A stretch of DNA of 64,000 nt from Chimonanthus salicifolius (taxonomy: Eukaryota; Streptophyta; Magnoliopsida; Laurales; Calycanthaceae): the NCBI GenBank assembly GCA_013350335.1, contig CM023540.1, positions 62,183,195 through 62,247,194 of the forward strand. The letters are read 5' to 3'. A program made the position numbers and the translations under genes. The notes under the pieces are model-generated. The model did not search any database, was not told the DNA's origin, and worked only from the letters and a program-made list of their open reading frames with translations. Below are positions 1 through 10,990 of this stretch, piece by piece; position 1 is the stretch's first letter; each line of letters starts with the position of its first letter.

Positions 1-76
1 CCATGTTGATGTTATGGCTAAGTTGCTCATCAAAACCATGGACAAATATTGGAGGGTTTGCAACAAGAAAACCATA

Positions 77-818
77 GGGTTCGGCTAAGTGTATGGCCGA
101 ACCCCATGGACTGTTTTTATGGATTAATTAGGGTAAGATCATGGTTGGAAATTATGGATGATGATATGTTGTTGATTTAAGAATCACGTATGTTTGGACT
201 TAGTATAAGTGAATAACCAACCATGATAGATGATGGAATATGGGATAAAAATCCATAGGGTGAGGTTCGGCCATACTGGTCATTTGGTGGACTTAGTGTT
301 AATTTATATTATAAATGGAGATGGGTGAATGAAGGATTTAAGGGACCAAAAACTAAGTGGTGAGGTTCGGTCATGTTGTATGGCCGAACCCCACTAAGGT
401 GGTTTGGTTATGGATTTTGGTTTTTAAAGTAAAATTAAACAAAGGGTTATGCTAGTGGCAAGATTGTAATAATGAATGAAATGATCAAAGGTGAAATGAT
501 CAAAGATGAAATGACCAAAGAATTTGAAATATGGGCCAAAACCAAAGTGGTAAGGTTTGGCCATGTTGTATGGCCGAACCCTACCAAGGTTCATTTGGAA
601 GATTAAGTTATTTGAATGATGTGTTGGGCTTAAGAATACAAAGAAGGGTTTAAAACAAGATTAAGTGAGGTTCGGCCATAGTGTATGGCCGAACCCCACA
701 AAGTTACATTTGGTGGATTGGGGTTTGTTTATAAGTAAATTATATGGTTTTGGTTAAATAAAAAGAGAGACCAAAAGTTAAGTGGGTGAGGTTAGGCCAC
801 GGGGTATGGCCGAACCCC
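77..818. repeat. Spaced palindrome array, copy 1 (GGTTCGGCC family)
   Basis: Five near-complete palindromes and one half copy are spaced roughly 110-190 bp apart. The left arm is GGTTCGGCCAT and the right arm ATGGCCGAACC, with a few bases between. The sequence between copies is AT-rich and unrelated from interval to interval. The same array occurs at the same place in five other LTRs of this window. Confidence 0.85.
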
Positions 819-884
819 ACAAAGTGGTTTTTGGGACTTAGACTAAGTTTGAATTGATATGGACATATGTTTGACTTGCTGCCA

Positions 885-893
885 TATAAATAG
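885..893 (+). promoter_or_regulatory. TATAAATAG: TATA box or 3' end of an LTR intron
   Basis: TATAAATAG is followed by GGTAACGGGAC. On sequence alone it is a good TATA box. At the homologous place in sister LTRs the same position reads ..TATAAG|GTAAC or ..AAATAG|GGTA, compatible with an intron 3' splice site. Both readings remain open. Confidence 0.4.
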
Positions 894-1140
894 GGTAACG
901 GGACTTCTTGAACAGAATAGAAGTCGTGAACGGGTGACGGTATAAAAGAACGGTCAATCTAAGTGACTTTGTGTAGGTTTCCTACCTTTTTGAACCACAC
1001 ATATATTTGATGTGTTATCGTAATTTTGATGTATTATGTGCTAAGTTATTATGTTTCAAAGTGATTTTGTATGTTAAGATGTATTTACAAATGGCATGGA
1101 CACATGACATCTCATGCATGGCATGGGGTGGTGATTATGG

Positions 1141-1292
1141 AAACCGGAGGCCACACTCCGTCGGAGTGTCCGAAAAACCACTGTGGGGTACCTTGATGAT
1201 AAGAATCCCATCAAGAGGAATCCGAAGGGCATACTCCGTCGGGGAGTCCGAAAGACCACTGTGGGGTACCTTGACGATGAGAATCCTGTCAA
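1141..1292. repeat. Tandem ~80 bp hairpin-bearing repeat in LTR
   Basis: Two units contain CCACTGTGGGGTACCTTGA and a CACTCCGTCGGAGTG-type inverted repeat, plus short ATCCCATCAAGAGG / ATCCTGTCAAGAGG tails. Equivalent repeats occur in sister LTRs at 4025-4243, 9295-9455, 20690-20826 and 54432-54530. Confidence 0.75.
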
Positions 1293-1880
1293 GAGGAAGC
1301 TATGTATATTTGTGATGGGTGGGACTTATTACATGTGCATTTCATACTTAGCATTGTTTTTATGAGATTTTGATGAACATGTATTATTCTATTATTTGCA
1401 TGTTTTGATACTAACCTTGTGGTAGCCTTAATCGGAAATACCTACTGGGCACGTTAATGTAACGCCCTATCTCTATCCTTAGTGGATGACGCAGGAAAGG
1501 GGAAGAATGAGGATCGTGAAGGAAACCAAGCCTAGAAGCTTGGGCTTTGAATGGACTTTTAATGGATTGACTTATGGACTTTTTATATGGACAATGTAAT
1601 TTGATAGTTAGATGTTGTCGGCATGTAATAATGTAGTTAACTAGTTACCATGGTTTGGTTTACTTTGGATGGTTTGGAATGAATGCTAATCTAAGGTTAT
1701 TTTAGTAATTTTGGAGAATATGATTATGTACTTTGCTATCTAAAGATGTAAAATGGAGTAGTCATAGGATCTATTATAACCCGCAGTTAGATTAAGATTA
1801 AGTTTATTCCGCAAGTCTTATTTGTACCATGTGTGGATCGATTCTTATGGACTTAGTCCATACGCACATGGGCTTGGTCA

Positions 1881-1914
1881 GTTAAGGGTCGGACTTTAGA
1901 AGTCCGAACTTAAC
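1881..1914 (+). other. Conserved U5 hairpin
   Basis: GTTAAG (1881-1886) pairs with CTTAAC (1909-1914), and TCGGACTT (1889-1896) pairs with AAGTCCGA (1900-1907). The equivalent stem in element O has TCAGACT/AGTCTGA, a compensated G-C to A-T change. Confidence 0.8.
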
Positions 1915-2008
1915 TCGCATCGTGACGTCCCGCCCCGATCACTTGTTTATTATTATTAAAAAAAAAATTAAACTCTGATTATTAGAGTGAAAAGGGCAGG
2001 GTGTTACA

Positions 2009-2227
2009 CATTGGGTCCCAATTGAGCATTTTGACCCAAATAACAACCTTGACCCAATTAAATACATCTCACCCACTTAATTCAAGTGAACCTTATCCAT
2101 GATCTGTTGGGTCTTAATTGGGCAATTGACCCAACACCTTATCCATCTAAGGTCCATATCCATTAATTCATAAATTAAATTGGCAAATTTCATATATATC
2201 CATAGCTTGAAAATCCGGGGTGTTACA
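2009..2227 (-). mobile_element. Remnant of 3' LTR of element A (U3 start)
   Basis: Read on the minus strand this is the first ~219 bp of an LTR (TGTAACACCCCGGATTTTC..). It is nearly identical to 10773-10990, the outer end of A's 5' LTR. The rest of this LTR lies left of the window, beyond the nested + strand LTR at 1-2008. Immediately to the right is a pyrimidine-rich stretch (CCCTCTTTTT, 2235-2243), the minus-strand polypurine tract. Confidence 0.85.
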
Positions 2228-3354
2228 ATACAACCCTCTTTTTAAAATTTTCGTCCCGAAAATAGAGCGAAGTAGGGTTTCAAAACAAATTACACAAATA
2301 ATTCAGGGTGAGCTATTCTCGTTTCCGATTCAAGTTCCCAAATGGCTTCCTCATTACCATGTCGATCCCATACTACCTTGACGAACTGAATCGCTGGGTT
2401 CCGTAACCCCTTTGTTCTGTCTCATGTCATATCTTTTCCTCGTGTGCCCATTTGTGACCTTATGTAGATCAATGCACTCTGTTTCACTTTACTTGCTAAC
2501 AAGATATTTTCCATACGTACTCGCTCAATAGGTTCATTCGTCTACTCTCTGTGTGAGGTTAGTGATGACCTTGCCCCTCATTGAAATTAGTGAGGTGGCC
2601 TGCCAATGCTAGCCTATGCTCAAGGCTTTTACTGATTCCATTTTAACTAGGTTTCTAGCTGCACTCTCCTGGAACTCTATCGGCTAACTACAGACTCAGG
2701 TAGCTAGTCTAACTCGGCAGTCGCCCATACCTTCCCATTCGAGTTTTCACTAGACTCCTATCTTTTCCACTAAATACCTCTCCAAAATTAAGCGTATATT
2801 CACTTGCACATAAGTCACTATGTGTCTAACCCTTTTGTTAATAACTTCTACGATACCGAGTATCTCTCAACACTAACTTTTCTTTGATACAAATCATAAT
2901 ACGACTAACCCTTTTTCTTATAACGTGGGATGTAGTTCAAAACATGTCCCAATCATTAGAACAATACGTCATCTATGGGACCAACAGGTCCATCACACTA
3001 CCAACATGTCTACCATGGTAACGATACCCAGTATCAATCCAAACCACCATGGGAACCTTCATCCACGGTTATACACATCCATCCCTGGTATCACTCTATC
3101 AGTAAGTATCATCTATCCATGGTTAATAACCATCCATGAATATAACCCCCCTCTGGGTATAATCCATTCATGGGCATAACTACTCCAGGGCATATCATCT
3201 ACCATGAGATATTCTATCCGTAGGAACATCACTCGAATGAATCACTACGTGCCTGTGGCAACAATATCAAATCCTAAATATACACCGACCCCTAGCAAGA
3301 CTTAGGGCCCATGACTTACTAAGCAGAAGACCAACGTCCAACGTAATCAAGTCT
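2228..3354 (-). pseudogene. Element A: pol 3' end remnant plus unrecognised filler
   Basis: Next to the 3' LTR, minus-strand codons down to a stop at 2290-2292 encode a chromodomain-like tail. It reads approximately [17 protein letters not shown], then WELE, matching the C-terminus of element I's polyprotein. Beyond about 2450 the match to pol is lost. The stretch 2450-2990 is unrecognised, and 2990-3230 is a degenerate run of CCATGG/GTAT short repeats. RT, RNase H and integrase are missing, so A is internally deleted and cannot be autonomous. Confidence 0.7.
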
Positions 3355-4024
3355 ACCTCTGTAACGCCTGCCCCCTTTTCACTATGCTTAATTGACCGAA
3401 AATCAGAGTCTATTTTTCTTTTGAAATAAAGAGTGACAAAGGGCGCGGGACGTCACGACGCTAGTTAAGTCCGAGCTTCTAAAGCCCGACCCTTAACTAG
3501 CCAATCCTACGTGTGCTTGGAACTAAGTCCACGAGAACAGTTCACACGTAGAAAGTAAGCTCGCGGAATATAACTTAATGCAGAAATTATAATAGAGTCT
3601 ATCCTACCAATTTTAGATGGCAAGGAAGATTACACTACTTAAATTACTAAAATACCTCAAATCATAATGTCCAAAAGTAAAGTCCAAACCATAGCAAGAA
3701 ATATGAATTATTACAGTCCGACGAGCTAAGTTACTCAAATTACATTTCCAAAATAAATTTCAGTAAACTATCTAGCCCGCTTCCCCAAGCTCGTACGCTT
3801 GGCTCCCGTCGCGTCCTTCGTTTCCGCCATCTCCTACGTCATCAGCTGAGGTGGAAGTAGGGCGTTAGACAACGCGCCCAGTAGGACTCCGAGTAGGGCC
3901 AACACATGGATTAGTGATAACAAACACATAGGTAATAACATAATAAAAACCATAAAATGAATGCCATGTCATGGGTGTCTTATGTCATGAGTCCCACCCA
4001 TCATCCATACCATCATTGTGCCAT

Positions 4025-4243
4025 GTCCCTCTTGATGGAAAAGTCTCATCAAGATATGATCAACACTAGGCATCCCCTTCGATGGCAAAGCCTCATTAAG
4101 GTATCCCCATGTTTGCTTCTCGGTCGCCCCGACGGAGCATGGACTCCGGTTATATCTCATAGTACCCCTCTTGATGGATAAAACACATCAAGATATCCCC
4201 ATGTTTGCTTCTCGGTCGCCCCGACGGAGCATGGACTCTAGTT
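4025..4243. repeat. Tandem ~93 bp hairpin repeat in solo LTR
   Basis: The block CCCCATGTTTGCTTCTCGG with CGCCCCGACGGAGCATGGACTC occurs twice (about 4104 and 4197), with CTTGATGG..CATCAAG inverted repeats between. It is equivalent to the repeat at 1141-1292. Confidence 0.75.
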
Positions 4244-4495
4244 TCATTATTTTCCCACCCATGCCATGCATAAGATGTAAATGCAATATGCTATGTAATA
4301 TATATAATTCATAGCCTTAAAACCCATCTTAAACATATCACATGATTACCAAAATAAATTAAGAAAACATCCATACACACATAATCCATGGCTTACAATA
4401 AGGTTGGAATCCTACTGAATACCGACTAACGTTCCTTTACGTTTTCGGTCCACAAATCCGATCACCAATCGCGCACCGCTTGTGATGTCCGGTAC

Positions 4496-5899
4496 CTTAT
4501 AACATATCAATAATCAGCCCATGTTTTATCTATGATTAAGTACCTAATACATGCCTTAGTGGGGTTCGGCCATACACCATGGCCGAACCTCACTATGTAG
4601 TTTTTTGGGTCCCATTTAATCCATCAAATATTTTAATCACATGAGTCTAAAAAAACAGCCACCCTAGGCTTCATTTAACCATACATAAAGTCATCTTTAA
4701 ACACACTAAGTCCATGATCATCCCCCATGGGGTTCGGCCATGTACCATGGCTGAACCCATGGTTCTTCATTTTGGCCAATATTTACGATTTATGCTACTC
4801 CTCTTCCATGGTTAAATTACCTCTTCTATCCATGCACACTTAAGTCCATAATTGATCATTAAACTTAGATCCCTTAGTGCCTCATTTAATCATGCCATAA
4901 AATCATTAAAAACAGCCCCTTTTTCTTAACTTAATCCTCATTAATTAAAACACATACATAAACCCCTCCTTAGCCCATAAAAATGACTTACAATTGAGTC
5001 ATGGGTTCGGCCATACACCATGGCCGAACTCATGATGTCTTTTTCTTATTTTTCCATGGACCCATTTCACCACATTTAGATCCACAATAAGTCCTCCCAT
5101 GAGGGGGTTTACATCATGCATTAAATCATCATTCTTAACCACATCTTGAGTCCATTAACTTAACCATATTCTCGATTCATTTCATGGTTCCAAAATACCC
5201 AAGTTCACCAAAATCTCTCCATGGGGTTCGGCCATACACCATGGCCGAACCCATGGTCCATGGTTTTATTTTTAAAACATTATTTCCACCCCTTTAAAAC
5301 CTTATTTATAATACTTAAAATCCACTTAAAAACAATGAACCTTCTCCATCATTTTTCCATCTTTTCATATCCATTAAAATTATTAATACATCACCATAGG
5401 GTTCGGCCATACACCATGGCCGAACCCATGGTTCATGGTTCATCTTCATCCATGCCTTTTGAGGCCATAAAAATCATTTACATCTTCCATGAATTTCCTC
5501 ATTCAAAATCCCTTTAAAATCACTACATTTAATCATTAAAACCTTAAAAATCATAAATCATCCTTCCATGATTTTAATCCTAAAAACCCCATTAAAAATT
5601 CCTTAATTATCTACCATGGGTTCGGCCATACTACATGGCCGAACCCTATGGTCTATGATCCCTTCAAAAATCCATATTTCCATGCTTAAATAAACCTTAT
5701 TACATAATGTCCTTAATACATCCTTTATTTTTCTTTTCTTAACCTATCTTATCCATTTTGTCCATTTCTCATCCCTTCCTTGGATGGATCTTAGATCCAT
5801 GGCCCATAACATTTTTGGCCACCATTTAATCTAAGAAATGGATTCATGATTTCCTTTTTAACCCTTACAAATGTAAAATCTTGTTTAAGAATTACTTAC
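4496..5899 (-). other. Candidate LTR intron (GT..AG) enclosing palindrome array
   Basis: On the minus strand the segment begins GTAAGTAATT (5899 downward) after an AAG/GGA-rich, exon-like stretch, and ends ..GTTATAAG before GTACCGG (4496). It is 1404 nt long and AT-rich, and contains all six palindromes of this LTR. That it is spliced is an inference from the conserved edges and from A's LTR, which lacks the segment. Confidence 0.45.
4561..5647. repeat. Spaced palindrome array, copy 2
   Basis: Palindromes lie at about 4561-4590, 4731-4759, 5002-5031, 5223-5252, 5399-5428 and 5618-5647. All read GGTTCGGCCATACACCATGG or close variants, followed by CCGAACC. Spacing is 170-270 bp. Confidence 0.9.
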
Positions 5900-7333
5900 C
5901 AATCCGACGGCTCCTCCGACTTCTTTTTCTCCCTTTGGATCCTTAGTCTTTCTCCTTTCTTCGTTTCCTTGATCTTTGGCCAAGATGTGCTTGATCAAAA
6001 TGAGATCATCAAGGTTTGGGTCGGCTAATGATGGAGTGGGTTTGAGAGAGGGAAAGGAGGAGAGGATGGGAAAAACTATCCCAAGGTTTGGTCTTGAGGT
6101 GGTTGGCCAATGCTTGAATTTTTCTTCTCTTTTCTTCTAAGTTTTTCTTCTTCTTTCTCCTTGTGAGAGTGAGGGACAGTTTTGGAGAGTGAGAGATGGA
6201 GAGAATGAGATGAGAATGGGATGAGATGAAAACCCATCTCATTTGGTTGACTAAGCTACACTCCACCATCACTCCCTCCACCAACCAAGCATGGGCTCAC
6301 ATGCCTTAGTGGTGGTGGTTGGGATAAAACCACCACTAAGCCAACGGTTTTGGGCTTCTTGAGATGGAGTGGTTTGGTCCTCCATCTTGACCATTTGACC
6401 ACAGCATGGAGAGGCGTATGGGTCCTCATGCTTTGGGTGGTGGTGGTTGAGATGAAACCACCACCCTTAGTCCATGGTTTTGTTTTGTGTTTCTTTAAGT
6501 GGTTTGGGTGGTTTCAATGAGATGAAACCACCCCTTGACTTATTCCTTTGACTCTCCATTGACCCATTTGACTAACTTAATTAATTAATTAATTGGATCC
6601 TTAACTTAGGTTAATTAATTCTCAATTAACCCCTTTAATCTCCTTGATTCTTCTCCATTAATCCATCCATGGTTGACCAAGTCAACCATGGTAGCCGGCC
6701 CCACTAACTCCTAGCCTACCCGCCACCTCACTTGGTGAGGTGGAGCTGGGCCCCATTCGGCCATGTCACCTTGGTCCAATCAATATTAACTTAGGTGATT
6801 CACATTAATTAAATCAACTTAATTTTAATTTGTTCCTCCTCAATTCCCTTTGACTTATCCATGGTTGACCAAGTCAACCATAATGGTCGGCCCCACCTAT
6901 GCCTTGGTCCACACGCCACCTCACTTAATGAGGTGCAGGTGGGCCCCACTTGATTATGCCATCTTGATCATTTTATCACTAACTTAGGTGGTTTAATTCC
7001 AATTCAATCCATTCCAACCAATTGGGTCACCATTGGGCCCATGGCCGAATTAAATTTATTTCCTACCCATTTACCTTAGAGCTTAACCATCTTGACCCAT
7101 TGGGTCCCAAATGGGTATTTGACCCAATTTGACCATTCTTGACCCAATTAATCATTATTGATCAATTAAATGAATTTCATCCAACCCATGGTCCATTAGA
7201 CCATACTTGGGCCTTTGCCCCAAATTTTGATCCACTTAACATCTATTCCATCAAAATTCCCAATTTCCATCATTAAAATAAATAATAGCCACATATATAT
7301 ATTGATCTAAAAATTTCGGGCTATTACAACCTC

Positions 7334-7483
7334 GCCCTCCATCCCTTCATTAAAAATCATTCAAACTTTCATCACATTTACCATGGGGCCACTGTATCTA
7401 TCGTGGGATCGATATATCCACCAATTGTCGTCATCGCCTACTAATAGGGAGTACTATAGTAAATGCAATGGGCATTTGCTGCA
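7334..7483 (-). other. Element A internal sequence, unrecognised
   Basis: This joins to 3354 across the solo LTR insertion. It does not match pol or LTR sequence elsewhere in the window and looks like rearranged filler between the gag remnant and the lost pol region. Confidence 0.4.
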
Positions 7484-8083
7484 CTACAGTGCTAGTAACA
7501 TATCCGAAGGCAGTAGATCAAATAACGCATAAGCATATGGACTACAAATTACTGCCATACCTTGAATTACCGAATGATCCACTGTCTCTGGAGAAGAAGT
7601 CGAAGTATTCAGTTGTCCAGATCCTTGTGACTGAGTTGGTCGAGCCGGACGACGGAGAGAACCCCTGAAGTGAGGAGATCTATTGTTCTGTGGACACTCT
7701 CTTTTAATATGGCCCTGCTGACGGCACCGGAAACAGGAGTGAGGAGATCTACCGTTCTGTGGAAACTCTCTTTTGAAATGGCCCTGTTGACCACACCGGA
7801 AACTAGAACTTCTAGTGGAACCAGTAGAGGCTGAAGACCTCCCAAAGTAGGGTTTGAATCTCTTGTGAAGGCAAAAAGTATTTCCCCTACGGTCCTGTGT
7901 GTCATTGGGGGTTGTGTCTCCACTTCCGCTCATGAGTTGCTGTAGAACAGAAGTGACTACCGCTTGCACCAGGTTCAGTAGTTCAGGAGGTACTTCAGGA
8001 ATGTTTGCACTGTCCTGACCCTCTCTGTTATGTTCTTCTTCCTTTTGTTGGTTTTGTTGTGTTTGTCTTACTTCTGGAGGCAT
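7484..8083 (-). pseudogene. Element A: truncated gag with duplicated zinc knuckle
   Basis: This 199-codon minus ORF begins with a gag N-terminal block ([20 protein letters not shown]), close to residues 126-145 of element I's polyprotein. It then jumps to the nucleocapsid region, so the whole capsid domain is missing. There are two zinc knuckles in tandem. One is intact (CFRCRQQGHIKREC, CX2CX4HX4C). The preceding copy has lost its first and last Cys (SFRCGQQGHFKREF). The duplication is visible as a ~70 bp direct repeat at about 7670-7805. The ORF ends in the start of the protease (..YALFD) and then diverges. Its start codon lies 455 nt from the LTR, where elements I and O have ORF0. It is likely non-autonomous. 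Confidence 0.8.
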
Positions 8084-8538
8084 TTTCCTAAGTCATTGAA
8101 ACATCGGTTGACTTAGCTTCCTTGTAAATTTTTGTGTTCTTCATAGTTTGGGGAAATTGCCAAATAAACAACTTGTGTTTCTTGTCCTTGGGGAAATTGC
8201 CAAATCAGCACTCTTTGTATTTCCTTTCTTTTTGAGGAAACGTCCTAGGTATCAAGTGTTTGTTTCTCAATTTTGGGTATCGGAGAAGTATCTCCTAATT
8301 TGCTATGTTTGGTAATCCAATTTATAGTGATTGTACTTCCCTTGCTATCATTCGTTTTTCGTCAAGTGTTCTCAGATTGAATATTTCAGTTTGAGTCTAA
8401 CGAAGTAAATTAATCCGGCCCCCGTGCAGCAGACTCCGAAGAGTCGGTCAGTTGGGATTCTTATCTGTCAGTGAGACATGAAACTGTCTTAATCTTACTT
8501 CGAAAGATTCAACCTTCCCGTTTCGCTCTGATACCAAC
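8084..8538 (-). other. Element A: leader and PBS
   Basis: This is the untranslated leader between the 5' LTR and gag. The PBS on the minus strand is TGGTATCAGAG (about 8526-8536), complementary to initiator-Met tRNA. The leader is alignable to those of I (49737-50183) and O (34964-35408). It contains the conserved hairpin GACTC-TTCG-GAGTC (minus strand, 8432-8445) and GAAGTAAGATT. Confidence 0.85.
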
Positions 8539-9844
8539 TGTAACGCCCCGCCCTTTTTCACTCGCTTTCTGAAAATCAGAGTCTATTTTTTTTTTTTTTT
8601 GAATAGAAGAGTGAGAGAAAGCGGGACGCCACGACACGAGCTAAGTCCGAGCTTCCAAGGCCCGACCCTTAACTGACAAATCATACGTGTGCGTGGAGCA
8701 AGTTCACTAAAACGGTTCACACGTACTCAAGTTAACATGCGGAATAAAACATATATGCGAAAATAATAATAGAATAAAAATTCTATTCCATTTCAGATAG
8801 CAAGGACATCCATCACTTAATATTAATTACCTTAAGTTAAATATCCATTATTTACCATCCAACCGTAGCAAATATAACTACGTTATTACAATTCCGAATG
8901 CTAGCTATTCAAATACATAATCCATGAATAACTTAAACAAAATATAACTTAATCATCCATGCTCCTAAGCTTGGCTCCGATCCCGTTCCTCGTTCCGTTC
9001 AATTCCTGTGTCATCAACTAGGGTAGAAGTAGGGCGTTAGACAACGCGCTTAGTAGGTATTCCAATTAGCGTTAACACATGGGTTAGTGCCAAAAATCCA
9101 GATATAATATATCATACCATATTTCTAAAGCATCGTATCCAAAACAGTGTATAATAATAGAGATCCAATCATACAGATAAAACCAGAATTAGCGCATGAT
9201 AATAAAGATCATAATCATGCTGATACAATGCCATGAAATGCGTGTCATATGCCATGAGTCCCACCCATCAGCCATATCTCAAACACCTAGTATCCTATTG
9301 ATGGAAACTCCTCATCAAGGTATCCCCCACAGTTGCTTTACGGACACCCTGACGAAGTGTGGATCTCCAGTTACATCTTGATGGGATAATGCACATCAAG
9401 GTACCCTCTCACGAATTACGGACCCCAGACGGAGCGTGGGTCTCCGGTTACATATCATCCCTCGCATGCCATGCATGAGATGCAAATGCCAACATGCTAT
9501 GAAATATTACAAAACATAGCATGAAAACCTCATATTTGAAACATAACATTTTTACAACATAATTCATCAAAATAAGAATTAAAACCATCATACATAACCC
9601 ATGGTCTCAAAGAGGTAGAATCTACCAATGACCACTAAAGTGACCTTGTGTTTTAGTTCGGAAACCGCTCACAATCGTACACCGCTTGTGAGGTCCCGTT
9701 ACCGGTCCCGCGACTCCTCCGGTTTTCTTTCGCTCCTTCTTGTTCCTTTGATCTAGTTCTTCCTTAGCCTCTTCTTCCTCCTTGATCCTTGGCCGAGATT
9801 GACCCTGACAAAATCTCTTGGAGTGGTTCAGCCAAGAGGTATGG

Positions 9845-9847
<3 letters not shown>

Positions 9848-9884
<37 letters not shown>
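9848..9884. repeat. (GA)n microsatellite
   Basis: An uninterrupted GA dinucleotide run. On the minus strand of the LTR it is a CT-rich (Y-patch-like) stretch upstream of the exon-like purine-rich block. Confidence 0.95.
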
Positions 9885-9888
<4 letters not shown>

Positions 9889-10059
9889 AGATCAAAAACT
9901 ACCCTAAGTCCTTTGTCTTTGAGAGTGGTCGGCCTTGAGTGAGGGAGGGAGAGAGTGAGATAAAAGAAGGAATTCTCCTTACTGCCCAATGTAAATCAGC
10001 CAAGGGTGGTGTCCTTTGGTTGATACCCCTTGGTAACTCCCATGCCCATTAACCTCCAC

Positions 10060-10530
10060 CCTTAATGGTCCATTTGGGGGTTTCATCCATGAGATGAAAT
10101 ACCCATGTCCCAACGGTATAATCTTGACTTAGATTGTGTATCCTTCACAAAACTGTCCCCTCTCATTCATGATACATTTTGGGGGTTTCATCCATGAAAT
10201 GAAACGCCCATGTCCCTACGGTGTAGCCTTGAGTTGGTTTGTGTAACCTCCACAAAACCACCACCTCTCCATTAATGGCCCATTTGGGGGTTTCATCCAT
10301 AAGATAAAACTCCCATGTCCAACGTGTAGCCTGGTGTAGGCTTGTGTAACAACACAAAAACAGTCCACCCCTCATTGATGTTCCATTTTGGAGTTTCATC
10401 CCATGAGATGAAACTCCCATTCCAACGTGTATCCTTGAATTGATATTTGAAATAACAAAACTCCTCACCTCTCCATTAATGATCCAATTGGGGGTTTCAT
10501 CCATGAGATGAAACTCCCATGCATCCAACG
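10060..10530. repeat. Five-copy tandem repeat with GTTTCAT..ATGAAAC hairpin
   Basis: Units of roughly 100-110 bp each contain GGGGGTTTCATCCATGAGAT followed by GAAAC, then CCCATGTCC..ACGGTGTAGCCTTGA. Copies sit near 10076, 10190, 10296, 10393 and 10493. The long minus-strand reading frame here (10163-10579) follows from the repeat unit and is not considered a gene. Confidence 0.85.
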
Positions 10531-10990
10531 TGTAACCATTAGGTTTGACCTCATGAGATGTAACTCTCCATTTTATCACCTAACTCACTTAATTTGAAAG
10601 TCCCATTATCTTCCATCCAACTCATCTTTTTAACTCAACTCACCTCTTTAATTCAACTCATTTAACTCACTTAAAATCAACTCAATCACTTGATTCCATT
10701 TCCAACTTAATTCAGCGCAATTTAATTAGGCTTGAACTCACTTGGTGGTCAACCAAGTCAACCATGACCCATTGGGTCCCAATTGGGCATTTTGACCCAA
10801 ATAACAACCTTGACCCAATTAAATACATCTCACCCATTTAATTCAAGTGAACCTTATCCATGATTCGTTGGGTCTTAATTGGGCAATTGACCCAACACCT
10901 TACCCATCTAAGGTCCATATCCATTAATTCATAAATTAAATGGGCAAATTTCATATATATATCCATAGCTTGAAAATCCGGGGTGTTACA

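Larger units (their letters stand above)
1..2008 (+). mobile_element. 3' part of a long Tekay-type LTR (cut by window start)
   Basis: The sequence ends in GTGTTACA, the typical terminus of this LTR family, and is directly followed at 2009 by sequence belonging to a different LTR. It contains six copies of the GGTTCGGCC palindrome (about 77-104, 243-258 as a half copy, 363-392, 551-586, 665-696, 787-818). It then has TATAAATAG at 885-893, a tandem hairpin repeat (1141-1292), the block CTACTGGGCACGTT..AACGCCCTA common to all family members (about 1441-1470), the U5 hairpin (1881-1914) and an A-run at 1958-1966. Whether it is a solo LTR or the 3' LTR of a full element cannot be told, because its start is off the window. 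The expected TSD is CATTG (2009-2013). Confidence 0.85.
3355..7333 (-). mobile_element. Solo LTR (3360-7328) with TSD ACCTC
   Basis: A complete 3969 bp LTR lies on the minus strand. Its left edge is TGTAACGCCTGCC (3360) and its right edge CGGGCTATTACA (7328). It is flanked by the perfect 5 bp duplication ACCTC (3355-3359 and 7329-7333). No internal region is present, so it is a solo LTR left by LTR-LTR recombination. It sits inside element A. It carries the U5 hairpin (about 3460-3493), tandem hairpin repeats (4025-4243), six palindromes (about 4561-5647) and, on the minus strand, GGTAAGTAAT (5891-5900), a strong splice-donor-like site at the end of a purine-rich stretch. Confidence 0.93.
8539..10990 (-). 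mobile_element. 5' LTR of element A (lacks the palindrome array)
   Basis: The edges are TGTAACGCCCCGCC (8539) and CCGGGGTGTTACA (10990), 2452 bp in all. The PBS adjoins the left edge, so this is the 5' LTR of a minus-strand element. It is shorter than its sister LTRs because the ~1.2-1.4 kb palindrome-bearing segment is absent. The junction, minus strand CCG|GTAACGGGACC at 9702/9703, lies exactly where sisters have G|GTAAG..AAG|GTAAC. It carries a GA microsatellite (9848-9884), a five-copy tandem hairpin repeat (about 10060-10530) and a hairpin repeat at 9295-9455. The right flank is TTTCC (10991-10995); the matching left flank is outside the window. Confidence 0.88.

Noticed and set aside
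77..818. Spaced palindromes as a CRISPR array
   Set aside because: Spacing is irregular (110-270 bp), the units lie in LTRs of plant retrotransposons and there are no cas genes.
10163..10579. 138-codon minus-strand ORF with a repeated HLMDETP pattern
   Set aside because: It is produced by the five-copy tandem DNA repeat. It has no start context or homologous frame in sister LTRs.
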